A stretch of DNA of 27,622 nt, taken from positions 1 to 27,622 of the forward strand of contig JAEWLN010000008.1 in the NCBI GenBank assembly GCA_023457535.1, given 5' to 3'. The notes beneath the pieces were generated by a model that did no database searches, was not told the DNA's origin, and saw only the letters and a program-made list of their open reading frames with translations. The stretch comes from Bacteroidota bacterium. GTDB taxonomy: Bacteria; Bacteroidota; Bacteroidia; Flavobacteriales; Flavobacteriaceae. This document shows positions 1 to 8,948 of this stretch, one piece after another; the stretch's first letter is position 1; the number at the start of each line of letters is the position of its first letter. A program made the position numbers and the translations under genes.

Positions 1-2
1 AA

Positions 3-2237
3 GCGCAATATATCCAGGTTAACGACACCTATACCGCGCAGCAACTCGTTGAAAATGTATTGATCAACAGCCCGTGTGCGAACGTTTCCAACATTACTGT
101 CAGCGGCGACACGTTCAGCGGAGCCCAGCAAAGCTACGGATATTTCAATGCCGGTGCGAGCGGCTTTCCGTTTGCGCAGGGCGTCGTGCTGGCTACTTCG
201 CGTGCCGTCCGGACCGAGGGACCAAATACCAGCCTGATCGACGAAGGCTCCAACGCCTGGCCTGGCGACCCCGATCTTGAGCAAGCGCTCGGCATTACCG
301 GTACGATCAACGCCACCATCCTCGAGTTCGACTTTACGCCGTTGACAAGCCAGATCAGCTTTGATTATATTTTTTCCTCGGAAGAATACCACGGCACGGC
401 AACATGCACTTATTCGGACGGATTTGCATTTTTGCTCAAAGTGGCAGGCAGCAGCGCTCCTTACCAGAACCTTGCGCTGATTCCCAATACGACCACACCG
501 GTGTTGGTCACATCGGTCCATCCGGAAATTCCGGGCGGATGTCCGGCGCAGAACGAGCAGTATTTTGATGCGTTCAACACCCAGGACCACCCCACGAACT
601 TCAACGGCCAAACCGTACCGATGACCGCAAAAGCCACGGTGACTCCCGGCGTGACCTACCATATAAAACTCGTGATTGCGGACCACCACAACGTGCGGTA
701 TGATTCTGCGATTTTCCTTTCAGGCGGCAGTTTCAAGGTGGGAACCGACATCGGACCGGATTTGCTTCACGCCACCATGAACCCGGTGTGTCAAGGCAAA
801 ACCTTTACGCTCGACGCCACCGAATCGGGCACCAATACCTACAAATGGTTCAAGGACGGCGCAGAACTCATTGGGGAAACCGGTGCCACCTACACCGGAA
901 ATGCGCCCGGCGATTACAAAGTGGAAATCACTTTGGGCACCACGACCTGTGTGGCTACGGGCGAAGTAACTGTGGAATACGCCACATTGCCCGCACCCAC
1001 TCCGGCCGTACTGGTTCAATGCGATCCGGACAACAACGGCAGCGCAACCTATAACCTGACGCGCGTCGATAGTATTGTTACCGGCGGCGATCCGGATGTG
1101 GCCAGCGTCACTTATTACGAAAACAGCACCGATGCCAACGCAGGTACCAATCCGATCACAAGCGCCGGCCAGTACGAAAGCATTCCTAAAACCATTTACG
1201 CGCGTGTGACGAATTTTTACGGCTGCGCCAGCGTGACAACGGTCGATTTGCAGATCAGCGGCCATAGCGTGTACAATTACCCGATGCTGGAGACTTGCGA
1301 CCACGACCCTGATCCGGTGCAGGACGGCTTTTACCATTTTACGCTCAGTGATGCCAACGCACAGGTGCTCGCGGGTTTGCCGGCGGGGCTTACCGTGCAA
1401 TACTACGAATCGGTTCAGGATGCACTGCTCCATCCCGGCAATGCCCTGCCGAACGTATACACCAATACGGTCCAGAACGACCAGACAATTTATGCGAAAA
1501 TCCTCAACGGCCCGGACTGCTACGACATCATCCCGGTCGAACTGGTCGTCAACACACTGGCACCGCCGGATTTTGAGGACGCGCACATCTCGATTTGCCC
1601 CGGCGGATCGGTCAAACTGTTCGTAGACGACATTTACGAAACCTATACCTGGAGCAATGGCGAAACCTCGTTCTCAACAGTCGTGACGGCTCCGGGCATC
1701 TATACGATCACCGTCATGGAGAACGATTGCACGGCCACCAAAACCTTTATCGTGACGGCGCCCGACGCACCGGTAATCACCAACATCGAAATCCAGGACA
1801 TGACCCCTGATGACAACACCGTGCTTGTGCAATACACCGGATCGGGCAATTACGAATTTTCTATCGGTGGCGTTAGTTTCCAGGACAGCCCGTTTTTTTC
1901 AGGTGTGGCATCGGGGGAACACCTCGTGGTCATGCGCGACAAATTTGGCTGCGGAGAGACGTCGGAAACCATTTACGTATTCAACTATCCGCGCTACTTT
2001 ACGCCCAATGGCGATGGCATCAACGACTTTTGGACCGTATCGAGTTTGAAGAAGCAACCCAACGCCACAGTCAGTATCTTCGACCGGTACGGCAAGCTGA
2101 TTACGCGGTTCAACGGCGATTCACGGGGTTGGGACGGAAAACTCAAGTCAAAAGATTTACCCTCAAGCGATTACTGGTTCGTCATAATGCTCGAATCGGG
2201 CAAAACAATCAAAGGGCATTTTTCGCTAAAGCGCTGA
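3..2237 (+). CDS. T9SS type B secreted protein with choice-of-anchor L domain (5' partial)
   Basis: The frame is open from base 3 and starts with AQYIQVNDTYTAQQLVENVL, which is typical of the mature N-terminus just after the signal peptide in choice-of-anchor L proteins. The true start and signal peptide therefore lie left of the window; a TTG at base 60 is only an internal leucine codon. 744 residues are visible. Residues about 1-245 form the choice-of-anchor L domain (FDFTPLTSQISFDYIFSSEEY, then DGFAFLLK). Ig-like and gliding-associated repeats follow, with PGDYKVEI and PGIYTITV segments. The last ~80 residues are a T9SS type B sorting domain: YFTPNGDGINDFW, IFDRYGK, GWDG and the terminal KGHFSLKR. 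Family knowledge says such proteins cross the outer membrane through T9SS and are released or attached at the surface; the ligand is unknown. The next gene, 30 bases downstream, has a related C-terminus, so the two may be co-transcribed. Confidence 0.9.
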   Translation, partial: AQYIQVNDTYTAQQLVENVLINSPCANVSNITVSGDTFSGAQQSYGYFNAGASGFPFAQGVVLATSRAVRTEGPNTSLIDEGSNAWPGDPDLEQALGITGTINATILEFDFTPLTSQISFDYIFSSEEYHGTATCTYSDGFAFLLKVAGSSAPYQNLALIPNTTTPVLVTSVHPEIPGGCPAQNEQYFDAFNTQDHPTNFNGQTVPMTAKATVTPGVTYHIKLVIADHHNVRYDSAIFLSGGSFKVGTDIGPDLLHATMNPVCQGKTFTLDATESGTNTYKWFKDGAELIGETGATYTGNAPGDYKVEITLGTTTCVATGEVTVEYATLPAPTPAVLVQCDPDNNGSATYNLTRVDSIVTGGDPDVASVTYYENSTDANAGTNPITSAGQYESIPKTIYARVTNFYGCASVTTVDLQISGHSVYNYPMLETCDHDPDPVQDGFYHFTLSDANAQVLAGLPAGLTVQYYESVQDALLHPGNALPNVYTNTVQNDQTIYAKILNGPDCYDIIPVELVVNTLAPPDFEDAHISICPGGSVKLFVDDIYETYTWSNGETSFSTVVTAPGIYTITVMENDCTATKTFIVTAPDAPVITNIEIQDMTPDDNTVLVQYTGSGNYEFSIGGVSFQDSPFFSGVASGEHLVVMRDKFGCGETSETIYVFNYPRYFTPNGDGINDFWTVSSLKKQPNATVSIFDRYGKLITRFNGDSRGWDGKLKSKDLPSSDYWFVIMLESGKTIKGHFSLKR

Positions 2238-2267
2238 TTTTGCCGTTTTATTTTCTACATTTAGCCG

Positions 2268-5200
2268 ATGAAAAAAATAACCCTGTTGTGTTGCTTGCTT
2301 GCTTTTGTTACTGGTTGGGCGCAATTCAGTAAGACACATTATATCCCACCGGTATCAGGGTCAGACAATCCGGCTTCGAGCGCGCTCGACCAATATTTAT
2401 ACATTTCAACGCCCAGCGCAACGCCTATCAATTTCAAAATCATACAGCTTGGCGGGGCGACCATTCTGGGAACGGTCTCGAAAAGTTCGCCTTATGTACA
2501 CGTTATCGGGTCAGGCACGTCCACGCAGCTGCACACGAGCAAAAGTTTTGTCAATTCCATCCGGTCCGACAAAGGTTACGTCATTGAAGCCGATGACATG
2601 GTGTATGTCTCGGTCAGACTCATCGCAGGCAACGGCAACCACGCCGGAGGGCTCGTATCAAAAGGAATGGCGGCGCTGGGAACAACCTTCCGCATCGGCA
2701 GCCTGAACAACATTGACGTAGACCTGGCCTCGTACGGGACAAACCACTATACTTTTGTATCCGTACTGGCCACAGAAAACAACACGCTCGTCCAATTTGA
2801 AGACATCCGGCCCGGCGTTGAGCTCATCAACAACGCCGCGGCGGGAAGCACACCGTCATGGGTCACGCTCAATGCAGGCGAGAGTTTTGTCATGGCCGTG
2901 GAAGGCCCGCACGATCCAAACCGCGACGGGCTCATCGGGTCGATGGTCGTTTCGGACAAACCTATTGCGGTCAATTGCGGGTCGTTTGCAGGCAGTAACG
3001 CCAATACGAATCTGGATCTGGGGTTTGACCAGATCGTTCCGGTCGAGCGAACAGGCACTGAATACATTTTTATCAAAAGTACGGGCCAGCCGGTCACCGA
3101 GCGCGTTTTGCTGGTCGCCCATGAAGACAACACCGACGTTTTTCTCGAGGGCAACACTTCGCCGGCGTATTTTTTGAATGCGGGCGACTATGTCCAACTC
3201 GACGGCTCTGAATACAACGCCAATGGCAACTTGTATGTGCAGACGTCTAAAAAAGTGTTTGCGTACCAATCTGTCGGGGACAATTCAAGACCCGATTTTG
3301 CTAATCAGAAGATGTTTTTTGTTCCGCCGCTCAATTGCGAGACGCCACACGTGATCGACAACATTCCACTAATAGATAAAATAGGCAGCCGCACGTTCAT
3401 AGGGCGCGTTACACTGGTTACGCAAGTGGGTTCGACTTTGAACTTTAACATCAACGGCATCGATTACCCTTTGCTTTCGCTCAATTTCCTGCCCGGCGTT
3501 TTTGTCGATGGCCCGACCAACGTGGTAGGGAATACTTCGTATGAAACCTATACCATTACAGGGATTTCGGGCAATGTGGGCGTTTATTCAACGGGCCAGC
3601 TGTACCTGGCTTCTTACGGATCCGACGATGCGGCAACCTTTGGCGGATTCTACTCCGGCTTTGCGTACAAACCTGAAATTTCGTTCGTGCCGCTCGATCT
3701 GACCCAGCAAAGCTGCATCCCGAACGTGTCGTTATCGGTCAACACGCTCACAGCATTCGACGTTTTCCAATGGTATTTCAACGGCACGGAAATCTCCGGG
3801 GCGACCGCCGGAAACTATAACCCGACGCAACCCGGCTACTATTACGTTAAAGCGACCATAGCGGCATGCGGCACGACGCTCATATCGGACGAAATCCCGA
3901 TCAGCTCCTGCCCTACCGATGCCGATGGTGACGGCGTCAACGACAACATCGACCGCGATTATGACAACGACGGCATCGCCAATTGCACCGAATCGTATGG
4001 TGATGTGGCCGTAGACCTGAGTACGGCAAGCACTCCGGTGGCCATCGGAACTTACAACAATCCGCATGTGCAAACGATCACTTTTGGCGGGGTAGACCAA
4101 ACAGGACATGCGTTCGCCGGCAGCAATTCCGAGCCCGGTCAATTTTCCTCTACCGTTACGGCGGGCAAGGGCAATTCGGTCACGGCAGAAATCCAGTTCA
4201 ACCAACCGCTTTCCCTTGCGATGGCTTACGCCGCAACCGGAACGGCCGGATTTGAACTGACATCGGATTCTGAATTTATCCTTAAAACTGCGCCAGATAA
4301 AACCATAACGGTGCTCAATCCGGGCAATCAACTGCGGATCGACACCAATTACGACGGCATATACGAAAGTGGCGTGACAAGTTACTCGTCGTTTGAAATC
4401 CGGTTCCAGATGAACCAGGCCTCACTGGCCTTTGGAAGCGGGAATTTTTCGTTCAACGTTTACCGATCGGGCACTTTGATATACACCCATAAGAATTTGT
4501 CCGATGTGCAGGCCGCCAATGCCACATTCGCGCTCGCCGCAACGTGCGTGCCTAACGATTCGGACGGCGACACCACACCGGACCAACTCGACGGCGACAG
4601 CGACAATGACGGCATACTCGACAATATTGAAGCCCAGGGACAGAACTTCATTGCCGCTACGGCTGCAGATGGGAATAAAGACGGACTGTCCGATGTATAC
4701 GGAGCCGGTATTCTGCCTGTCGATACCGATGCCGACGGCGTACCTGATTACCGCGATCTGGACAGCGACAACGATGGTATTTACGATCTGACCGAATCGC
4801 AAAGCGGCGTGCCGGATGTGAACGGAAACGGCATGGCGGACGGTCCTCACAGCAATAATGGCATTGCGGACGCGCTCGAAACGTTTCCCGATTCCGGAAT
4901 CGTAAGCTATATCCTGCCTGATGCAGATGCCGATGGCCGCAATGACTATATCGAACGCGACAGCGACAACGACGGATGCACCGATGTGATCGAAGCGGGA
5001 TATCAGGATCCTGACGGCGATGGTGTGTTTGGCACCGGAACCCCTGTGGTCAACGCACGCGGGCTGGTGACCGGGGCCGGAAGTTATGTGCCGCCGGTCA
5101 ATAACAATTACGTCATTGCCGCGCCTTTGGCAATTGCCACCCAACCGGTCTCGGCATCCACGTGCGCTACGGGTGGAGCAACGTTGGCCGTGGTATCAAG

Positions 5201-6803
5201 CCCTGATCCTGCAGATCGTTACCAATGGCAGATGCTGCAATCCGGGTCGTGGGTCAATTTATCGGACAATGCCGTGTACAGCGGCACGACCAACGCCGCG
5301 CTGCAAATCAGCGGGACAACGGTTACAATGGACGGTTCCCGCTACCGCGTGCGTATTGATCGCACCGGCAACAGCTGCGGGTTGATTTCAGATGAAGTGG
5401 TACTCACGGTAAACCCGCTGCCGGTTATTGTTCCGGTCGTAAACCTGGTGCAATGCGACGTAGACGGCGTGGCCAATGCGATCACAGAGGTGAATCTGCG
5501 GCAAAAAGAATTCTTTATTTCCGCCGACGCGGCCAGTTTGACTTTTCGTTATTTTACCTCGGAAACCGCTGCGCAGAATCTGGACGTGCTGTTTGAGATC
5601 GCATCGCCTACCACCTATGTTACCGCCGATACGACCGTTTGGGTGCGCGTATCTACGATTTACGGATGCTTTGGCGTGGCGCGCCTGAACGTTCGCGTGA
5701 CGGCCACCAACATCACCGGCCTGGCGCGTACATTCCGGACTTGCGACGATTTTCTCGACACCAACGGCAATGACAACGCCAACAATGACGACACGGACGG
5801 CATCGCCACGTTTGATTTCAGCAGCATTACTGCCGACATACTCGCACTGTTGCCTTCCACATCGGGATACAGCATCAAATATTACCGCAACGCGTCGGAA
5901 GCTGCCGCTGAAACCGATTCTGCGGGCAATGCACTTGAGATCGTTGATATTTCCAACTATCGCAACATCGGTTATCCCGGTACGCAATCGATCTGGGTGC
6001 GTATCGAAAGCGACATCGACAACGCTTGCTTTGGCCTTGGCCCGTATGTGACGCTTGTCGTGGACCCGCTTCCGGATATTCCGCCGGCCGGCGAACGACT
6101 CATTTGTCTGAACCTGAACCAGATCGTTATCACGCTCGATCCGGGTTTGCCGCCCGGAACCAATCCCGCCGATTTTACCTATGCGTGGACTTTTGGAGGC
6201 AATCCTGTCGCCGGGGCCGCCTCGCCGACACTTGACGTCAATACGCCGGGCGTCTATACGGTAACGGTCACGAGTTTGTTTGGATGCGCCCGTACGCAAA
6301 TCATCACGGTCAATTCATCGGACCTTGCCCATCTGGATGGAATTACCGTGGTCGATCTGGCCGACATTAATTCCATATCGGTAAATGTAAGCGGCACGGG
6401 CCATTACGTATTTGCGCTCGGCCAACCCAACGTGTTCCAGGATTCGCCCGTGTTCAGCGATGTGTTGTCGGGCATTCACGATTTGTACATCAAAGACCTC
6501 AACGGCTGTGGCACCGTAGGACCTATACAGATCAACGTTCTGGGCATTCCCAAATATTTTACGCCCAACGGCGACGGTTTTAACGATACGTGGAATCTGC
6601 GCGGCGCCGATGCGACCCACCAGCGCAATGCCGTGATCCGCATTTTTGACCGATATGGCAAATTGCTCAAACAAATCAGTCCGATTGGGGACGGATGGGA
6701 CGGCACGTACAATGAAAAACCCGCCATTGCCGATGACTACTGGTTTACGATCGAACTCGAAGGAGGCCGTATGGCCAAAGGACACTTTTCATTAAAGCGC
6801 TGA
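2268..6803 (+). CDS. Large T9SS type B protein with IgGFc-binding-like and thrombospondin type 3 regions
   Basis: This 1511-residue secreted protein begins with a clear signal peptide, MKKITLLCCLLAFVTGWAQ. Residues about 160-480 resemble the IgGFc-binding N-terminal domain found in many Bacteroidota adhesin-like proteins (FVSVLATENNTLVQFED, VFAYQSVGDNSRPDFANQ). An Ig-like segment follows. Asp-rich calcium-binding repeats of thrombospondin type 3 style occur near 548-572 (DADGDGVNDNIDRDYDNDG) and again near 763-923 (DGDSDNDG, DADGVPDYRDLDSDNDG). About 190 residues between them match nothing I recognise. Further Ig-like segments (PGVYTVTVTS) lead to a type B sorting domain from about residue 1428 (YFTPNGDGFNDTWNL, IFDRYGKLL, GWDG, GHFSLKR). 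The likely role is a surface or released adhesin; IgG binding itself should not be inferred from the domain name. A TACATTTA box at 2256-2263 is only a weak promoter match. Confidence 0.9.
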   Translation: MKKITLLCCLLAFVTGWAQFSKTHYIPPVSGSDNPASSALDQYLYISTPSATPINFKIIQLGGATILGTVSKSSPYVHVIGSGTSTQLHTSKSFVNSIRSDKGYVIEADDMVYVSVRLIAGNGNHAGGLVSKGMAALGTTFRIGSLNNIDVDLASYGTNHYTFVSVLATENNTLVQFEDIRPGVELINNAAAGSTPSWVTLNAGESFVMAVEGPHDPNRDGLIGSMVVSDKPIAVNCGSFAGSNANTNLDLGFDQIVPVERTGTEYIFIKSTGQPVTERVLLVAHEDNTDVFLEGNTSPAYFLNAGDYVQLDGSEYNANGNLYVQTSKKVFAYQSVGDNSRPDFANQKMFFVPPLNCETPHVIDNIPLIDKIGSRTFIGRVTLVTQVGSTLNFNINGIDYPLLSLNFLPGVFVDGPTNVVGNTSYETYTITGISGNVGVYSTGQLYLASYGSDDAATFGGFYSGFAYKPEISFVPLDLTQQSCIPNVSLSVNTLTAFDVFQWYFNGTEISGATAGNYNPTQPGYYYVKATIAACGTTLISDEIPISSCPTDADGDGVNDNIDRDYDNDGIANCTESYGDVAVDLSTASTPVAIGTYNNPHVQTITFGGVDQTGHAFAGSNSEPGQFSSTVTAGKGNSVTAEIQFNQPLSLAMAYAATGTAGFELTSDSEFILKTAPDKTITVLNPGNQLRIDTNYDGIYESGVTSYSSFEIRFQMNQASLAFGSGNFSFNVYRSGTLIYTHKNLSDVQAANATFALAATCVPNDSDGDTTPDQLDGDSDNDGILDNIEAQGQNFIAATAADGNKDGLSDVYGAGILPVDTDADGVPDYRDLDSDNDGIYDLTESQSGVPDVNGNGMADGPHSNNGIADALETFPDSGIVSYILPDADADGRNDYIERDSDNDGCTDVIEAGYQDPDGDGVFGTGTPVVNARGLVTGAGSYVPPVNNNYVIAAPLAIATQPVSASTCATGGATLAVVSSPDPADRYQWQMLQSGSWVNLSDNAVYSGTTNAALQISGTTVTMDGSRYRVRIDRTGNSCGLISDEVVLTVNPLPVIVPVVNLVQCDVDGVANAITEVNLRQKEFFISADAASLTFRYFTSETAAQNLDVLFEIASPTTYVTADTTVWVRVSTIYGCFGVARLNVRVTATNITGLARTFRTCDDFLDTNGNDNANNDDTDGIATFDFSSITADILALLPSTSGYSIKYYRNASEAAAETDSAGNALEIVDISNYRNIGYPGTQSIWVRIESDIDNACFGLGPYVTLVVDPLPDIPPAGERLICLNLNQIVITLDPGLPPGTNPADFTYAWTFGGNPVAGAASPTLDVNTPGVYTVTVTSLFGCARTQIITVNSSDLAHLDGITVVDLADINSISVNVSGTGHYVFALGQPNVFQDSPVFSDVLSGIHDLYIKDLNGCGTVGPIQINVLGIPKYFTPNGDGFNDTWNLRGADATHQRNAVIRIFDRYGKLLKQISPIGDGWDGTYNEKPAIADDYWFTIELEGGRMAKGHFSLKR

Positions 6804-6931
6804 TCTTTGTTCCAAATCAGGACCTAATTGCGAAAGGCGGTTTCACCATACCCTACCGTTGGAAAACATCTGCTTTGCGCCGGAGATTGCGCCTTGCTAT
6901 TTAGAAAACCCCGCCGTGTGTCCAGATCATC

Positions 6932-6961
6932 AAAAAAAAAACCCCGCGTTTCCGAGGGGTT
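6932..6961 (-). terminator. Intrinsic terminator of typA
   Basis: On the minus strand, AACCCC pairs with GGGGTT, one mismatch follows, then two more pairs close a 4-base loop (6940-6961). A run of ten T (6932-6941 in plus coordinates) comes directly after. It begins 20 bases beyond the typA stop codon. On the plus strand no T-run follows, so it appears to work for typA only. Confidence 0.88.
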
Positions 6962-6981
6962 GCTTATGCGTAAATCGTGAA

Positions 6982-8784
6982 TTAGTCTTTTGAAAACCGT
7001 TTGCGATCGTTTTCGTTAAGGTAAATCTTGCGCAGACGCAGCGATTTTGGCGTAACTTCGACGTATTCGTCTTTTTGGATGTATTCCAGCGCCTCTTCGA
7101 GCGAAAATTTGATTGCCGGCGTGATGCGCGTTTTGTCATCAGCACCCGCAGAACGGAAGTTGGTAAGCTGCTTGGTTTTGGTGATGTTGATGACCATGTC
7201 GTCCGAGCGCGAATTTTCTCCGACAACCTGACCTTCATACACATCCTCGTTAGGATCGACAAAGAATTTACCGCGATCCTGCAATTTATTGATCGAATAG
7301 GGAATGGCTTTTCCGTTCTCCATCGAAATAAGCGATCCGTTGATGCGGCCCGCGATTTCGCCTTTATACGGTTCATAACCAATAAAACGGTGCGCCATGA
7401 TCGCCTCACCGGCCGTGGCTGTGAGCAGCATGTTCCGAAGTCCGATGATGCCGCGCGACGGGATGTTGAATTTAATGATCATGCGTTCGCCCTTGGTTTC
7501 CATCGACAGCATTTCACCTTTGCGTACGGTGACGAATTCCACGGCACGGCCCGATAAATTTTCCGGCAAATCGATGGTAAGTTCTTCAATTGGTTCGCAT
7601 TTGACGCCGTCGACTTCCTTGATAATCACCTGCGGCTGACCGATCTGGAGCTCGTAGCCTTCGCGTCGCATCGTTTCGATCAACACCGATAAGTGAAGAA
7701 CGCCGCGGCCGAAAACCATAAATTTATCGGCAGATTCGGTGTCGGACACGCGCAAAGCAAGGTTCTTTTCGAGCTCTTTGGCCAAACGGTCCTTGATGTG
7801 GCGCGAAGTCACAAATTTTCCTTCTTTGCCAAAGAACGGCGAATCGTTGATCGTAAAGAGCATGCTCATCGTAGGCTCATCGATCGCAATGGCCTGCAAT
7901 GCTTCCGGATTTTCAAAATCGGCTACGGTATCGCCGATTTCAAAACCTTCGATCCCGACGATCGCACAAATATCGCCCGCCTTTACTTCTTCTACCTTTT
8001 TGCGGCCGAGACCTTCAAAGGTGTGGAGTTCCTTGATGCGCGATTTGATGACTTTGCCGTCGCGCTTTACCAGCGAGATAGGCATGTTTTCTTTGAGTGT
8101 TCCGCGCTCGAGCCGCCCAATGGCGATACGGCCCGTGAACGATGAAAAGTCGAGGGAAGTAATCAGCATTTGCGGGGTTCCCTCGGCTGAAACTTTGGGA
8201 GCCGGCACGTGGTTGATGACCATATCGAGCAGCGGTTCGATGTTGGAAGTCTGGTTTTTCCAATCTTCGCTCATCCAGTTGTTCTTGGCCGATCCGTAAA
8301 CAGTCGGAAAATCGAGCTGCCATTCTTCTGCGCCGAGTTCAAACATGAGGTCGAACACTTTTTCGTGCACTTCCTCGGGCGTACAGTTTTCCTTGTCGAC
8401 CTTATTGATTACGACACACGGCTTGAGTCCGAGGTCGATGGCTTTTTGGAGTACAAAACGCGTTTGCGGCATGGGGCCTTCGAACGCATCCACGAGCAGA
8501 CAGACGCCATCGGCCATATTGAGCACGCGCTCGACTTCGCCGCCAAAATCGGCGTGTCCCGGGGTGTCGATGATGTTGATTTTGCTGCCTTTATAGACTA
8601 CAGAAACATTCTTTGACGTGATCGTGATGCCACGTTCGCGCTCGAGGTCGTTGTTGTCGAGGATCAGATCGCCGGTGTTCTCGTTCTCGCGGAACAATTG
8701 GCAATGGTACATGATTTTGTCGACAAGTGTGGTTTTACCGTGGTCGACGTGCGCGATGATCGCAATGTTTCTGATAGATTCCAT
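6982..8784 (-). CDS. typA: Translational GTPase TypA/BipA
   Basis: A 600-residue ribosome-binding GTPase of the EF-G/LepA family, acting in ribosome assembly and stress adaptation. The G motifs are intact: AHVDHGKT at residues 11-18, RGITI at 51-55, DTPGHADFGGE from 73 and NKVD at 127-130. The rest follows the TypA order: a beta-barrel domain 2 (GRIAIGRLERGTLKENM), two EF-G-like domains (ESADKFMVFGRGVLHLSVLI, SRGIIGLRNMLLTATAGEA) and the TypA-specific C-terminus (DPNEDVYEGQVVGENSR, SLEEALEYIQKDEYVEVTP). Length is normal for the family. The ATG at 8784 is placed well, 19 bases downstream of a perfect -7 box at 8804-8811. The gene is monocistronic by layout, with a strong terminator after it and a divergent kinase gene before it. 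Confidence 0.98.
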   Translation of the reverse strand: MESIRNIAIIAHVDHGKTTLVDKIMYHCQLFRENENTGDLILDNNDLERERGITITSKNVSVVYKGSKINIIDTPGHADFGGEVERVLNMADGVCLLVDAFEGPMPQTRFVLQKAIDLGLKPCVVINKVDKENCTPEEVHEKVFDLMFELGAEEWQLDFPTVYGSAKNNWMSEDWKNQTSNIEPLLDMVINHVPAPKVSAEGTPQMLITSLDFSSFTGRIAIGRLERGTLKENMPISLVKRDGKVIKSRIKELHTFEGLGRKKVEEVKAGDICAIVGIEGFEIGDTVADFENPEALQAIAIDEPTMSMLFTINDSPFFGKEGKFVTSRHIKDRLAKELEKNLALRVSDTESADKFMVFGRGVLHLSVLIETMRREGYELQIGQPQVIIKEVDGVKCEPIEELTIDLPENLSGRAVEFVTVRKGEMLSMETKGERMIIKFNIPSRGIIGLRNMLLTATAGEAIMAHRFIGYEPYKGEIAGRINGSLISMENGKAIPYSINKLQDRGKFFVDPNEDVYEGQVVGENSRSDDMVINITKTKQLTNFRSAGADDKTRITPAIKFSLEEALEYIQKDEYVEVTPKSLRLRKIYLNENDRKRFSKD

Positions 8785-8803
8785 CTGTGATTTTTAATGG
8801 GCG

Positions 8804-8811
8804 CAAAGGTA
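8804..8811 (-). promoter_or_regulatory. typA promoter, -7 box
   Basis: The minus strand reads TACCTTTG, a full match to the Bacteroidota -7 consensus TAnnTTTG, 19 bases upstream of the typA start. I found no TTG at the usual 17-23 base distance upstream. The 164-base gap 8785-8948 holds this box, the divergent kinase promoter and two TTTGTTAA octamers (8853-8860 and 8876-8883). Confidence 0.6.
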
Positions 8812-8935
8812 CACTTTATTTTCAGAAAAAAAATCATTGCCGTCAATTACTGTTTGTTAACTTTTTAGCGCGCAATTTGTTAAAAACTCAAATGCGAGTT
8901 TAAAGTACGTTCGGTCATTCATACAATAAAATAAT

Positions 8936-8943
8936 TATATTTG
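8936..8943 (+). promoter_or_regulatory. -7 box of the PAS kinase gene
   Basis: TATATTTG matches TAnnTTTG exactly, but ends only 5 bases before the ATG at 8949. Transcription would begin at or just beside the start codon. No TTG lies 17-23 bases upstream. A purine stretch GGAGGA directly precedes the ATG and could be a ribosome binding site if the transcript begins further upstream. Confidence 0.4.
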
Positions 8944-8948
8944 GAGGA

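Noticed and set aside
720..1586. Long open frame of 288 residues on the minus strand
   Set aside because: It lies antisense to the choice-of-anchor L gene, has no domain signature, is rich in residues typical of reverse-strand reading, and has no promoter.
4555..5035. Repeated GAC/GAT-rich motifs that could suggest a DNA repeat array
   Set aside because: They encode thrombospondin type 3-like Asp repeats of one protein. The DNA copies are diverged and in frame, with no spacer structure of a CRISPR array.
5388..6299. Open frame of 303 residues on the minus strand
   Set aside because: It lies entirely inside the large type B gene on the other strand; the product is Arg/Val/Asp-rich without recognisable motifs.
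8853..8883. Two TTTGTTAA octamers between typA and the PAS kinase gene
   Set aside because: The 23-base spacing does not fit helical phasing, and no DNA-binding regulator is encoded beside them; kept only as a caution for the 20072-20109 array.
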